Of a stretch of 64,000 nt of DNA, positions 33,434 to 43,080 are shown one piece after another. The translations under genes were made by a program, and so were the position numbers. The stretch covers positions 1 to 64,000 of the forward strand of contig JABWBH010000006.1 in NCBI GenBank assembly GCA_013360585.1. Direction: 5' to 3'. Positions within the stretch are counted from its first letter, which is position 1; each line of letters opens with the position of its first letter. The notes beneath the pieces were generated by a model. That model saw only the letters and a program-made list of their open reading frames with translations, was not told the origin of the DNA and did no database searches. Source of the DNA: Phycisphaerae bacterium. Lineage in GTDB: Bacteria > Planctomycetota > Phycisphaerae > UBA1845.

Positions 33434-35692
33434 ATGAGTTGCACGGAGCAACCGCGCGGAAGGTGCGCGCGGCGGTCGGCGCGGAGGGCGGGTGTGCTGC
33501 CGCTGGCAGCGCTGGTGACGGCGTTGACGGCATGCAGCGCCGGCGTCGAGGATCCGGATCGCGGCGGGGCGTCGCTCGACGAACCGCTCGTCGGCGTGGA
33601 CCCGCAGGCGGATCCCGATGACGGGGACGCGACCGGCGGAAGCGGAGCCTCCTCCGACGTTCGCTTCAGCGCGACGCGCGTCTTCTGCTGCAACCCCCTT
33701 TCCGTCGATTTCCGGCTGGAGCTGCCGCAGGACGTTCCCTTGGCCGGGTTGCTCGCCACGTGGGACTTCGGCGATGACAAGGACGGAGCCGGACTGAGCG
33801 TCGGTCATACGTACTCGCGCGAGGGGCGATATCGCATCACGGTCGAGTTGGCCTGGCCGGACGGACGGGTCGAACTTATCTCCGGCGTCATCGACGTTGG
33901 TCGCGACGGATCGAACGACGATCTGCTGGTGGATCCCTCCGCGGAGGAGGGTCAACTCATCGCGAACGCCGGACCCGACGTGGAAGCGATCCCCGGACAG
34001 ACGGTGACGTTGGACGGCCGCGGAAGCGAACTCCCCGCGAACGCGGATACGCAGGTCATGTGGTCGCAGACGCTCGGGCCGAAGGTGTCGATCGGCGGAG
34101 CGGACTCCCTGGCGGCGTCGTTCGTCGCGCCCGCGACGGATGCGAACGCGGTGCTCGTCTTCCGCCTGACGCTGCGTGCAGGCGATCAGGAGACGCACGA
34201 CGATGTAGGCGTGCTCGTGCGCGGAGGGGGTCCGGAAAACCAGCCGCCCGAAGGCATGCCGGCGCATGTGTTCGTCGAAGCCGGGCAAACCGCGCGCCTA
34301 ACACTTCGCGGAAGCGATCCCGACGGGGACGATCTCACGTTCTCGATCGCCGACGCTCCCGGACACGGTCAACTCGGCCGCGTCGAGAACGACGGGCACG
34401 ACACCGCGAGCGTCACGTACACCGCCAACGCCGACGCCGAGGGCGAGGACGCCTTCTCCTTCACGGTCACCGACGGGCTTGCCCGATCAGCGCAAGCCGT
34501 GGTGACCGTCTCTTTTGATGTCGGCGGAGACGGCCTCCGCGCGGAGGACGGCAGCGCGTTCGTTCCAGTTGGTGCGCGGGCGACGCTCACGCTCCACGGA
34601 TCGGACGCCGAGGACGACGACCTGACGTTCGAGATCGTCGAAGCGCCCCGGCACGGGAACATCCTGGAGATCGACAACTCAGAACGGGACTTGGCCCGCG
34701 TCGTTTATCAGCCGCGCTCGGGGTTCCACGGACGCGACGAATTTACCTTCCGCGCAACCGACGGCGACGGCGCATCAAAGGAAGCGATTTTTTCGATCAC
34801 CCTCAACAAGCTCCTGCTGCCGTGGAATGAGGTGAACCAACCGTGGGAGCCGGCGTTGAACTTGTTCACCGAGGAGCAGGGCGCTCGCGAGGGGATGACG
34901 GTCTTCGACTTCGCGATGGTGGGCATCGAGAACTGGGCGAAAGTCACCAACACCGTCGTCATCACCACCACCGGGAGCAACGTTCGAGGGTTGTATGACG
35001 CACTGCGCGAAAACAAGCCCCGGGGGCTGACCGTCATCGGCGGGTTCAAGACCGCGTCGTACCTGCCGCCGGACAACTTCGCCTATCAACCGGGCTGGGT
35101 CACGATCCTGGACCGGGCGAAGCTGACGGTTCAGCATTCGGGCGTGAACGTCGTGGTTCTCGAGAACGAAACCGCACTCGAGATGTTCAACGGTCATCGG
35201 GCGACGATCGACCTGGACGAGCTTCGGGCCAGCCTTCAGCCGCTGGCGGAATCCGGCATCGAGTTCTGGTGGTGGATGCCCGCCGTGTTCCGCAACCGCG
35301 AATACTGGGAAGAGCGTGAGGAAGGAACCGCCGAGCTGACCCGCACCGTCGTCGAGGCCGTCCCGAACAGCAAGTTCATCACCGGGTACACCGGCTGGCC
35401 TGACTGGGAGCGTGGCGTATTTCAGGAACCGCGTCTTCGGGAGTGGATGATCGACCTCGTATCGGCCGAGCGATTCTTCGACCGCCACATGGTCACACGC
35501 AGCGGACGGCGCATGCGCGGAAATCAGGAGGCCGATTGTTACACCGCCGCCACGTCGCTGGAGGCGATGCAGACGCTCATCAATTCCGAGTTCTTCCTCT
35601 ATCCGGGCGCAAGCCAGTGGATCCTCACGTCGGAGGACTACGCAGCCGAACTCCCGGATATCGCCGAAGTCCGGTCTCCTTATGAGCGGTGA
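33434..35692 (+). CDS. Large lipoprotein with PKD and cadherin-like modules and unknown C-domain
   Basis: 752 residues; ATG 33434 follows GGAGGGAAAG. The signal ends at LVTALTAC (lipid Cys34). Residues 75-155 form a PKD domain (ATWDFGDDKDGAG..GHTYSREGRYRITVEL). Residues 170-260 are a second Ig-like domain (ANAGPDVEAIPGQTVTLDGRGS). Residues 265-470 are two tandem cadherin/Ig-like repeats (LRGSDPDGDDLTF..DAFSFTVTDG and LHGSDAEDDDLTF..DEFTFRATDG). The C-terminal 270 residues (from about LLPWNEVNQPWEPAL) look enzymatic or TIM-barrel-like with WWWMPAVF and YTGWPDWE, but I cannot name the family. Surface glycan binding or hydrolysis is a guess. Confidence 0.8.
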   Translation: MSCTEQPRGRCARRSARRAGVLPLAALVTALTACSAGVEDPDRGGASLDEPLVGVDPQADPDDGDATGGSGASSDVRFSATRVFCCNPLSVDFRLELPQDVPLAGLLATWDFGDDKDGAGLSVGHTYSREGRYRITVELAWPDGRVELISGVIDVGRDGSNDDLLVDPSAEEGQLIANAGPDVEAIPGQTVTLDGRGSELPANADTQVMWSQTLGPKVSIGGADSLAASFVAPATDANAVLVFRLTLRAGDQETHDDVGVLVRGGGPENQPPEGMPAHVFVEAGQTARLTLRGSDPDGDDLTFSIADAPGHGQLGRVENDGHDTASVTYTANADAEGEDAFSFTVTDGLARSAQAVVTVSFDVGGDGLRAEDGSAFVPVGARATLTLHGSDAEDDDLTFEIVEAPRHGNILEIDNSERDLARVVYQPRSGFHGRDEFTFRATDGDGASKEAIFSITLNKLLLPWNEVNQPWEPALNLFTEEQGAREGMTVFDFAMVGIENWAKVTNTVVITTTGSNVRGLYDALRENKPRGLTVIGGFKTASYLPPDNFAYQPGWVTILDRAKLTVQHSGVNVVVLENETALEMFNGHRATIDLDELRASLQPLAESGIEFWWWMPAVFRNREYWEEREEGTAELTRTVVEAVPNSKFITGYTGWPDWERGVFQEPRLREWMIDLVSAERFFDRHMVTRSGRRMRGNQEADCYTAATSLEAMQTLINSEFFLYPGASQWILTSEDYAAELPDIAEVRSPYER

Positions 35693-35893
35693 CACGTGAC
35701 GTTCCCCCGACCGCAGGCCAGGACGACGTCGGGATCGGAGAACTCCACCGGGCTGGCGCCGTCTCCGCCAGACCTGTCGCTTGACGCCGACCAGGCGGGG
35801 CGCAACAATGCCCTCCGGGTCGGCGCCTGCGTCGCAAAACGATCGGGCGATGCGGGCCAACCTTGGCGGCGAAAAAACGTTGTCGTATCCCAC

Positions 35894-35984
35894 GGAGAGG
35901 TGGGTGAGTGGCTGAAACCAACGGTTTGCTAAACCGTCGTGCGGGTATAAACCTGCACCGCGGGTTCGAATCCCGCCCTCTCCG
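35894..35984 (+). tRNA. tRNA-Ser (anticodon GCU)
   Basis: The acceptor GGAGAGG (35894-35900) pairs with CCTCTCC (35977-35983), with G as discriminator. The anticodon stem is ACGGT/ACCGT and the loop TTGCTAA, with GCT at 35928-35930. There is a long variable arm (GTGCGGGTATAAACCTGCAC), as expected of serine tRNA, and the T arm is CGGGTTCGAATCCCG. The CCA tail is not encoded. A short T-run follows. Confidence 0.97.
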
Positions 35985-36185
35985 TTTTGTCCCCGTCCCC
36001 CTGCCCCTCAAGCAGAACGCGGACTTCACGTATAATAACTCGATGACGTTCATGACGTTCTTCGGCACGAACCCTTGATACGGCGGGCTGCTACGCGGCG
36101 GTTGCTGCGCATCGGTGTGCTCCGCACCCATCGCCGCGTCAAGAGTCGGCTGGGCGTCGGTTCGTGAAACAGGGAGGATCCGGAC

Positions 36186-36572
36186 GTGGAGGCCTTGAGT
36201 CGAATCCTGGCGGTGGCGGTCGGCGGGGCGGCGGGCAGTGCGCTTCGCTACCTGTTTTCCGGTTGGGTTCAGGGCCGGGCGATCGGGTTTCCGTGGGGGA
36301 CGCTGGCGGTGAACGTCTCCGGCTGTCTGCTGATCGGATTCCTGGCGACGAGGTTTGACGCGGCGGCGGTGGATCCGCGGCTTCGTGCGGCGGTGCTCAT
36401 CGGGGTGCTCGGCGGGTACACGACGTTCAGCAGTTTCTCGTGGGAGACGCTGAAACTGGTTCAATCCGGGCAGTTCGCCCGGGCGATGGGGAACGTGTTG
36501 GGAAGCGTCGGCCTGTGCATGATCGCCGTGTACGCCGGATGCTGGCTGGCGCGCCGGGGGGCGGGGTCATGA
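36186..36572 (+). CDS. crcB: Fluoride channel CrcB/Fluc
   Basis: A 128-residue membrane protein with four helices that exports fluoride as a dual-topology dimer. Diagnostic segments are VGGAAGSALRYLFSGW, PWGTLAVNVSGCLLIGFLATRF and GVLGGYTTFSSFSWETLKL, the last with the Na+-site/phenylalanine-box TTFSSFS. The GTG start at 36186 has GGGAGGA upstream. It is followed by a DUF190 gene, a frequent partner. I found no fluoride-riboswitch consensus upstream. A lone TATAAT at 36031-36036 lacks a good -35. Confidence 0.95.
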   Translation: MEALSRILAVAVGGAAGSALRYLFSGWVQGRAIGFPWGTLAVNVSGCLLIGFLATRFDAAAVDPRLRAAVLIGVLGGYTTFSSFSWETLKLVQSGQFARAMGNVLGSVGLCMIAVYAGCWLARRGAGS

Positions 36573-36690
36573 AACACGGCGAGGGACGGCGCCGACGCAC
36601 GACGGAAACCCTCCCGTTGCGCCGGACGGCGCTCCGTGATACATTCCCCCGGCGGGGTTCGGACCGCCGCGGACAGAAGGACGGACGGTC

Positions 36691-37032
36691 ATGAGTCTTC
36701 CGGGAAAGGCGGCATTGTTGCGGATCTTCGTCGGCGAGGCTGACCGTGCGGACGGTCGTCCGCTGCACGAGGCGATCGTCCTGAAGGCACGCGAGCAGCA
36801 TCTGGCAGGTGCGACGGTCGTCAAAGGTGTGATGGGGTTCGGGGCGAATTCACGCGTGCATTCGGCCGGCGTGCTGCGGCTTAGCGAGGATCTCCCGCTG
36901 ATCATCGAGATCGTGGACGAGCGGGCGAAGATCGACGCCTTTCTGGCGCATCTGGACGGGCTGATCCGCGAAGGGTTGGCGACGATCGAAGAGGTCGAGG
37001 TGGTGTGGTACCGGTCGTCGAAGGGGCGGTAA
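36691..37032 (+). CDS. DUF190 family protein
   Basis: A 113-residue cytoplasmic, PII-like fold protein: KAALLRIFVGEADRADGRPLHEAIVLKAREQHLAGATVVKG is the conserved first half and LPLIIEIVDERAKIDAFL the second. DUF190 proteins are commonly encoded beside crcB and are thought to be regulatory, but the mechanism is not established. ATG 36691 follows GGACGGACGGTC, a weak ribosome site. It ends 6 bp before the next co-directional gene, so crcB, DUF190, the membrane protein and the Nudix-like gene probably form one transcript. Confidence 0.9.
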   Translation: MSLPGKAALLRIFVGEADRADGRPLHEAIVLKAREQHLAGATVVKGVMGFGANSRVHSAGVLRLSEDLPLIIEIVDERAKIDAFLAHLDGLIREGLATIEEVEVVWYRSSKGR

Positions 37033-37038
37033 TCGAGG

Positions 37039-37758
37039 ATGAGCGAGTTGATGCCGCCGGCGATCGAACAAACCTCAGGCTCCCGTGAAACGGGGCCGCC
37101 CACATCGACCGTGCGAGTTACGCCGCAGGTTCCTGAGGTGCAGGCGGGGGCTCGCTGGGCGGTCGCGACGGCCGTCGGATGCGCGCTGGCGGCGCCTTTC
37201 GGCGTGCTGCTGTCGTACGTTTCCTTTTTGATGGCCTATCTCGGGCTTTTCTTCTACGCCCTTTTCGGGTTGGTGATCGGCGCCTCGGTTTACCGCGTCG
37301 CGGCGCGCCGGCGCCCGGTCCCGAAGGCGCAGGTGCTCGCCGGGACGACGCTGATCGTGCTTGTCGGCTGGGGGCTTTCGATCCGCGGGGAGATCGCCGG
37401 GCTCCCGCGCGACATCGCCAACCTCGCGGTGGAGGCGCGGACGCGCCTGCCGGAAGGCCTAAGCAAGGCGGAGTACCTGGCGTCGATCGAAGACCAGGTC
37501 CGCCGGTATCTTTCCGATCGGTATCCGCCCGGCGGGGCGATCGGCTACGTTCGCTGGATCACCGACAGCGGACGCTTTCCCAAGGGAACGTTCGAGGGCG
37601 TCAACCGCGAACTGGCGAGGCCTCAGCGGCGGTGGGTCTGGGCGATCCGCGTGGTGTTGTCGATCGTGTTGTTCTCGTTCGGGATCGCGTCGATGACCTG
37701 GCCGCTCGCCTCCGCCTTGCCGCCGCCGCGCGTTCCGGCATCGGAACCTTCGACCTGA
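37039..37758 (+). CDS. Hypothetical membrane protein with three transmembrane segments
   Basis: 239 residues. Hydrophobic helices lie at about 43-80 (two: VATAVGCALAAPFGVLLSYV, FLMAYLGLFFYALFGLVIG), 96-112 and 200-220. The loop between residues 115 and 195 is soluble and polar, with GLPRDIANLAVEARTRLPEG. The N-terminal 35 residues are Pro/Thr-rich and cytoplasmic by charge. ATG 37039 follows AATCGAGG. It starts 6 bp after DUF190 and ends 1 bp before the Nudix-like gene. I recognise no family. Confidence 0.65.
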   Translation: MSELMPPAIEQTSGSRETGPPTSTVRVTPQVPEVQAGARWAVATAVGCALAAPFGVLLSYVSFLMAYLGLFFYALFGLVIGASVYRVAARRRPVPKAQVLAGTTLIVLVGWGLSIRGEIAGLPRDIANLAVEARTRLPEGLSKAEYLASIEDQVRRYLSDRYPPGGAIGYVRWITDSGRFPKGTFEGVNRELARPQRRWVWAIRVVLSIVLFSFGIASMTWPLASALPPPRVPASEPST

Positions 37759-37759
37759 C

Positions 37760-38158
37760 ATGCCTGACCTCTGGGCGAACACGCGCGTTATCGGATTGAT
37801 CCAGCGTTTTGACAACGCTTACCTCGTGTGCCGCGCGGCGGGCGATCCGACGGCGCCGTGGACGTTTCCGACGGGAGAAACGACGCCCGGAGAATCCTGC
37901 GAAGCCGCAATGCGCCGCTGCGGCGAGTCTTTGCTGGGCATGAGGCTGGAGATCGACGTCGGTCAGCCCCCGATCGCCGCCGTGCTGGAGGGCAGACCGG
38001 TGACGCTTCGGTACTTCTTCTGCGGGGTGCTCGGTGAGCGCCCGCCGCAACCGCCGCGCGTCGAACATCGCTGGGTCCGCAAGGACGAGCTTCTCACGCT
38101 TCCGGTGGATCCGCTGCACGCTGACGTCATCCGCTGGCTCGCGCAGCAACCGCTGTAG
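37760..38158 (+). CDS. Nudix-fold protein with degenerate catalytic box
   Basis: 132 residues with the expected Nudix fold: a start strand (NTRVIGLIQRFDNAYLVCRAAG), a Nudix box region at 39-60 and a following strand pair (VTLRYFFCGVL, EHRWVRKDEL). The box GETTPGESCEAAMRRCGESLLG keeps Gly39, Glu45, Arg53 and Gly60. The REUxEE core reads RCGESLL, so Glu54, Glu57 and Glu58 are Cys, Ser and Leu. Metal-dependent pyrophosphohydrolase activity is therefore doubtful, and a binding or structural role is more likely. It resembles the Nudix-like fold of mitochondrial ribosomal protein L46, but that is only an impression. Its ATG lies 1 bp after the previous stop. Confidence 0.75.
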   Translation: MPDLWANTRVIGLIQRFDNAYLVCRAAGDPTAPWTFPTGETTPGESCEAAMRRCGESLLGMRLEIDVGQPPIAAVLEGRPVTLRYFFCGVLGERPPQPPRVEHRWVRKDELLTLPVDPLHADVIRWLAQQPL

Positions 38159-38186
38159 CGGACCGTCCGAAGCCTTCGCGCCGGTG

Positions 38187-39770
38187 TCAGGGCGGCGACC
38201 CGGCTGCCGAGCGCAATTCGTTCCACGCCTCGCGCAGACGGATGCGCGACAGGATCAGCTCGGCGTCCGCGGTGATGTAATCGCGCTGCGTCTCATTCAG
38301 CCGCGTCAGCGTCTCCTTGCCGGCGTCATACCCGGCGCGGACGGCGTCGCGAATCTTCCGGCTCATGTCGACCGCCCGCGCGTTCAGTTCGATCTCGCGC
38401 TGCGCACGCACGACCTCGATCACCGCCTGACGGACCTGCGACTCGACGGCCAGATGTTGCCGACGCAGGAGCGCCTCGGCTTCGCGCCGCAGCGCCCCCG
38501 CCTCGAGCACCTTCTGACGGCGCATTCCGCCGGTGAAGATGTCCCAGCGCACCTCGACGCCCGCCGCCGTCGCCTGATCCTCGACGCTGTATTCGATGTT
38601 CGACGGCCGGGTGAACCCCCACGACGCCGTGAGCGATATCATCGGGGTGTAAAGCGCCTGCGCCGCCAGAACGTTCTCATCCTGACTCCGCAGGAACGCC
38701 TCAAGCTGCCGCAGGTCGGGCCTTTGCCTCGCCGCCTCCGCAAGCCAGTGCGCCGCGTCAGGCGCGGACAGATCCTCCACGGTCTCAGCCGAAAGCTCGG
38801 CGAGGCGGGCCCCCTCCGGAAGCCGCCCTCCCGCCAACCCCAGCAATTCCGCCAGGACGACCAGACTCGTGTCCCGGATGCCTTGCGCCGCCGCGAGGTT
38901 CGCCTGCGCCGCCGTCACGCGAAGCTCGAAGTTCGTCACGTCCGTCGGCGCCGCCTTCTGCGCCGCCAGCAAGCGGCGGGTCGCCTCGAGCTGCTCCCGC
39001 CCGAACGCTTCATCCGCAGCGGCGATCCGAAGCTGCCCCTCGCCGAGTTGCGCCTGATGATACGCCGTGATCACCGACCGCCGGATCAACCGCGCGGCGT
39101 CCTCCCGCGCTGCCTTCGACGCCGACTCCAGGTGACGGGACGCGCGCTCCCGCGCCTCGCGGGCGAACCCGTCGTACACCAGCCACGACAGGCTGAACGC
39201 CGTCGTGTGTTCGCTGAACGAGTTCCGGTCACCCTTCAGATCAATATTACTGAACAGCGGCAGGCGCAGCAGCCCGAGGATCGTCGTCAGGTCCAGCAGA
39301 CTCGAAGAATCTGACGGCGTCGTGAGGATCGTCGGCTGTTGAAGACCGAGCGCGAGCCGGTTGCGGCTGGCGGGCGTGTGAAACGTCCGGCTTGAAGCGT
39401 GCGTGAACGCCGCCAGCGGCCAGAACGCGGCTTGCGCCTGACCGACGCGCGCCTGCGCCGCCTCGAGCCGGGCCAGCGCTGCATGAAGGTCGGGATTCCC
39501 GCGCAGCGCCTGCTCGACCGCTCGCTCCAACGTAAGCACGCCGCTTGCGTCGAGCAGATCGACGGGCGCCTCCGGATCGGCGGCCTCGGTCTCCGGGTGT
39601 GCACCGCCCGCGTTCGACGACGCCTCGACGGCAGCCTGTCGCGCGGGGCGAAGGTCGAACTCCTGCGGCACGGACTTGTACCGGGCGGCGGTCTCCTCGA
39701 AACCGCGGCATCCGACGATCAGCGCCGCCGCCGCACACGTTGCTGAAATGCGACGCACCCTGCGACTCAC
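38187..39770 (-). CDS. TolC-family outer membrane efflux lipoprotein
   Basis: Outer-membrane channel of a tripartite efflux pump. 527 residues from a GTG at 39770 whose GTGA overlaps the stop of the RND gene; the track's start adds 33 residues inside that gene. SATCAAAALIVGC is a lipoprotein signal, as in OprM-type proteins. Two OEP repeats follow with long coiled-coil helices: LTLERAVEQALRGNPDLHAALARLEAAQARVGQAQAAFWP and, in the second half, the RPDLRQLEAFLRSQDENVLAAQALYTP region. It is the last gene of the MFP-RND-OMF operon. Confidence 0.92.
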   Translation of the reverse strand: MSRRVRRISATCAAAALIVGCRGFEETAARYKSVPQEFDLRPARQAAVEASSNAGGAHPETEAADPEAPVDLLDASGVLTLERAVEQALRGNPDLHAALARLEAAQARVGQAQAAFWPLAAFTHASSRTFHTPASRNRLALGLQQPTILTTPSDSSSLLDLTTILGLLRLPLFSNIDLKGDRNSFSEHTTAFSLSWLVYDGFAREARERASRHLESASKAAREDAARLIRRSVITAYHQAQLGEGQLRIAAADEAFGREQLEATRRLLAAQKAAPTDVTNFELRVTAAQANLAAAQGIRDTSLVVLAELLGLAGGRLPEGARLAELSAETVEDLSAPDAAHWLAEAARQRPDLRQLEAFLRSQDENVLAAQALYTPMISLTASWGFTRPSNIEYSVEDQATAAGVEVRWDIFTGGMRRQKVLEAGALRREAEALLRRQHLAVESQVRQAVIEVVRAQREIELNARAVDMSRKIRDAVRAGYDAGKETLTRLNETQRDYITADAELILSRIRLREAWNELRSAAGSPP

Positions 39771-42700
39771 GTCATCCCTCCCGCCGCAACGGCGTCCACG
39801 TCGCCGCGCCGCGCCGCAAAATGCTCGACCTCCTCCGGCGACGGGTACGCCCCGCCCCGGAAGATCCACCGCGCCCCCCGACGTACGTCGTTGAACGCCA
39901 GGTAGATCGCGGGAACCAGCACCAGCGTCACCACCGTTGAGAACGTCAGTCCGAATCCCAGCGAGATCGCCATCGGAATCACGCTGTAAACTTCCCCGCT
40001 CGTGTCCAGCGACACCGGAATCAGCCCGACGACCGTCGTGATCGACGTTAACGCCACCGCCGTGAACCGCGCCTTGCCGGATTCCACCACCGCCTCGATC
40101 ACCGTCGCTCCCTGACGCAGGCGCGCGTTGATGAAGTCGATCAGCACCAGCACGTTGTTCACGACGATGCCCGCCAGCCCCAGCATCCCGAAAAGACTCA
40201 TCAACGAAAGGTCAAACCCCATCACCACGTGCCCCAGCAGCGAACCCACCAGCCCGATCGGGATCGCCGACATGATGATCAGCGGCTGGTAGTACGACCC
40301 CAGCGTCACCGCCAGCATCACGTACATCCCCGCCATCGCGATCGCCGCCCCGACCGCAAGACTCCGCAAAGACTCGTCCACCAGTTGCCGCTGACCCGCG
40401 ATCCGGAAGCGCATGCCCGGGTGCGCCGCGACCAGCTCCGGAAGAAACGCCGGGGTCAGGTGTGAGAGAATCTGCTCCGCGTTGGCGAGACGTTCGTCCA
40501 GGTCCGCGTAGACCTCGACCTTCCGCATGCCGTTCTCATGCCGGATCGCCGCCGGTCCGCGGACCCACGTCACGTCAACCGCCTCATGAAAAGGCACTTC
40601 CGTCCCGGCCGTCGTCCGGAACCGGATGTTCTCCAGCGCCGACAACGACTGCCGCTCGTCGAGCGGGTAGCGCACGCGGACCTGCACTTCCTCGCGGTCC
40701 CGCTGAAGACGCAGCGCCTCGCCGCCGAAATACCCCTGTCGAAGCTGCGTCGCCACGTCCGCCACCGTCAGCCCGAGCATCCGCGCCTCCGACCGCAAGC
40801 TCACCTGAAGCTCACGCTTCCCCGCGATCATGTCGTCATACACGGAGCGCACCCCGCTGAACTCCGCCAGCCGCTCCTGAAGACGCTCCGACGCCTCGCG
40901 CAGATCGTCGAGGTCCGGCCCCAGCAGGCGGATCTCGATCGGCCGGTCGGTCGGCGCGATGCCGTCCGGCTCGACGACGAACGAGGTCGCCTCCGGAATG
41001 TCGCCGACGGCGCGCCGCCACCGGTCCACGATGTCGCGGTCGCGGATCCAGCGCTGTCCGGGCGGCATCAGTTCGATCTTCACTTCGCAGAGGTTGTTGC
41101 CCCGGCGGGGAAGGAAGTCGTTCCACGCCCCGAGCGTCGCGTACACGTGGCGCACCAGTTCGCCGTCACGCCGAGGTTTCAGATCCGGATCGGCGTTCAG
41201 CGCCCACGCCCCCGCCTCCAGCTCCGACACGATCCGCCGGCTGACGTCCGCAGGCGTGCCTTCGGGAAGCTCGACCCGCGCCCGCAGGATCGTGTTGTCG
41301 TCGCTGGACAGCAGCACCAGCGGAAGCCTCCCCCCCGCCACCAGCCCCACGCCGATCAGCACCAGCGCCGTCGCTCCCGACAGAAAGGCGTAACGATGCG
41401 CCAGCGCGAAGCGGTACATCGGCGCGTACACGCGATCGATCACCCGCTCCATCGCGCCATCCAGCGCCCGGCGAAAGCGCGATCGCGCAGTCGCTCCCGC
41501 TCCCGCCACCGCCAGCCCGCCGTGATGACGAAGATGCGGCGGCAGGATCAGCAGCACCTCCACCAGCGACGCCACGAGCGCCGCGATGATCACCAGCGGC
41601 GCCTCGCGCACGAACTTGCCCATCACGCCCACGATGAAAAACAACGGGATGAACGCGATGATCGTCGTGAACGACGACGCCACCACCGGCATCGCTACGT
41701 CCATCACGCCTTCAATCGTCGCCGTATCCGCGTCCTCGCCGCGGCGACTCCTCGCGTAGATGCTCTCGCTGATGACGATCGCGTCGTCGTCGATCATCCC
41801 GCTCACCATGATGAGCGCGAAAAGGCTCAGAATGTTGATCGTGTGCCCGGTGAAATACATCACCAGCAGCGCCCCCGCGTACGCCACCGGCAACCCGGTC
41901 ATCACCCACAACGCCACCCGCGGACGCATGAAGAACGCCAGCGCCCCCACCATCAGCGCCACGCCCTGAAGCCCGTTCCACAGCAGCATCCGCACCCGGC
42001 CGTCGATCTCGGTCGAACCGTCCGCCCACGCCGACAATTTCAGCGCCGGCGGAAGCTCCCCTTGCTTCGCCGCCGCGTACTCGCGCACCGCATTCGATAT
42101 CAGGATCGTGTCCTGCTCCGGCGTCTTGTACACCGCGATCACCGCACAGTGCGCCCCGTCGAAGCGGGATTCGATCGCCGTGTCCTCGAACGTCTCGCGC
42201 ACCGTCGCCAGTTGACCGAGGCGGACCGCCGTCCCGTCCGGACGCGATAACACGACCAGATCCTCATATTCCGACGCCCTCATCCGACGCCCCGTCACCC
42301 GCAGCACCAGCTCCTCCCGCGCGGTGCGCAACACGCCCGCCGGAAGGTCCAGGCTGTTCGACGCCACCGCCCGCATGACTTCGTCGAACGACAGCGCATA
42401 CGCCCGCAGCGTGTCTTCCTTGACCTCGATCAGAATCTCGCGGTCCCGCACACCCCAGATCGCCGTCTGCGAAATCCCCGGCAGCGACCGCAGTTCCCGC
42501 TCCACCTCGCGCGCCACGTCCCGCAGCACCGACTCCGGGACGTCTCCCGACAACGCAAGATTCACCACCCCCGTGCGCAACACCATCTCACGCACGACCG
42601 GTTCCTCCGCCTCCGCGGGAAGGCTGTCCACCTGGTCCACCGCAACACGGATCTCGTCCAGAACGCGCATCGTCTCCGCGTCCTCGTTCAGAAACGCGAC

Positions 42701-42976
42701 CACGATGCCGTGCCCTTCCGACGCGACCGAGGAAAGCTCCCGGATCCCGTCGATGCCCTCGATCGCCGTCTCGATCGGAGTGCAGACGCCCGTCTCGACG
42801 TCCGCCGGACCGGCGCCGGGATAGACGACCTCCACGGCGATCCGGTCAATTGAAAACTCCGGGTACCGCTCTCGAACGATGTGTCGCGCGGCGTAGAACC
42901 CGCCGGCGATCAGACACAGCATCAGCACGTTGGCCGATACCGGATTGCGGACACCGAAAGTGATGAGCGTGCGCAT
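39767..42976 (-). CDS. RND-family efflux transporter (AcrB/MexB-like, HAE group)
   Basis: Inner-membrane proton-driven pump. 1069 residues from ATG 42976 (MRTLITFGVRNPVSANVL); the longer track N-terminus lies in a repeat-filled spacer. There are twelve helices and two large periplasmic loops. TM4 carries MVSGMIDDDAIVISESI with the proton-relay Asp pair. The second half has GIVVNNVLVLIDFIN and PVSLDTSGEVYSVIPMAISLGFGLTF. The porter domain begins FSIDRIAVEVVYPGAGPADVETGV. The charge pattern fits the HAE-type drug group more than heavy-metal pumps. It overlaps the TolC-family gene by 4 bp. Confidence 0.93.
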   Translation of the reverse strand: MRTLITFGVRNPVSANVLMLCLIAGGFYAARHIVRERYPEFSIDRIAVEVVYPGAGPADVETGVCTPIETAIEGIDGIRELSSVASEGHGIVVAFLNEDAETMRVLDEIRVAVDQVDSLPAEAEEPVVREMVLRTGVVNLALSGDVPESVLRDVAREVERELRSLPGISQTAIWGVRDREILIEVKEDTLRAYALSFDEVMRAVASNSLDLPAGVLRTAREELVLRVTGRRMRASEYEDLVVLSRPDGTAVRLGQLATVRETFEDTAIESRFDGAHCAVIAVYKTPEQDTILISNAVREYAAAKQGELPPALKLSAWADGSTEIDGRVRMLLWNGLQGVALMVGALAFFMRPRVALWVMTGLPVAYAGALLVMYFTGHTINILSLFALIMVSGMIDDDAIVISESIYARSRRGEDADTATIEGVMDVAMPVVASSFTTIIAFIPLFFIVGVMGKFVREAPLVIIAALVASLVEVLLILPPHLRHHGGLAVAGAGATARSRFRRALDGAMERVIDRVYAPMYRFALAHRYAFLSGATALVLIGVGLVAGGRLPLVLLSSDDNTILRARVELPEGTPADVSRRIVSELEAGAWALNADPDLKPRRDGELVRHVYATLGAWNDFLPRRGNNLCEVKIELMPPGQRWIRDRDIVDRWRRAVGDIPEATSFVVEPDGIAPTDRPIEIRLLGPDLDDLREASERLQERLAEFSGVRSVYDDMIAGKRELQVSLRSEARMLGLTVADVATQLRQGYFGGEALRLQRDREEVQVRVRYPLDERQSLSALENIRFRTTAGTEVPFHEAVDVTWVRGPAAIRHENGMRKVEVYADLDERLANAEQILSHLTPAFLPELVAAHPGMRFRIAGQRQLVDESLRSLAVGAAIAMAGMYVMLAVTLGSYYQPLIIMSAIPIGLVGSLLGHVVMGFDLSLMSLFGMLGLAGIVVNNVLVLIDFINARLRQGATVIEAVVESGKARFTAVALTSITTVVGLIPVSLDTSGEVYSVIPMAISLGFGLTFSTVVTLVLVPAIYLAFNDVRRGARWIFRGGAYPSPEEVEHFAARRGDVDAVAAGGMT

Positions 42977-43080
42977 GAGATTGGTTCGGCGCCCCGGCGC
43001 ATCACGCCTGCGGCAACACCGGGCGTCCTCCATGCCGGTCCGCCGCATCACCGCGGACTTCGGACCGCAGACTTCGGACC

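Noticed and set aside
35985-36185. Fluoride riboswitch upstream of crcB
   Set aside because: I could not find the conserved GGNGAUGG start, pseudoknot partners or terminal stem. Only a lone TATAAT is seen.
40538-42250. 570-aa plus-strand ORF inside the RND gene
   Set aside because: Antisense shadow of a well-defined transporter; composition is Arg/His-rich low complexity.
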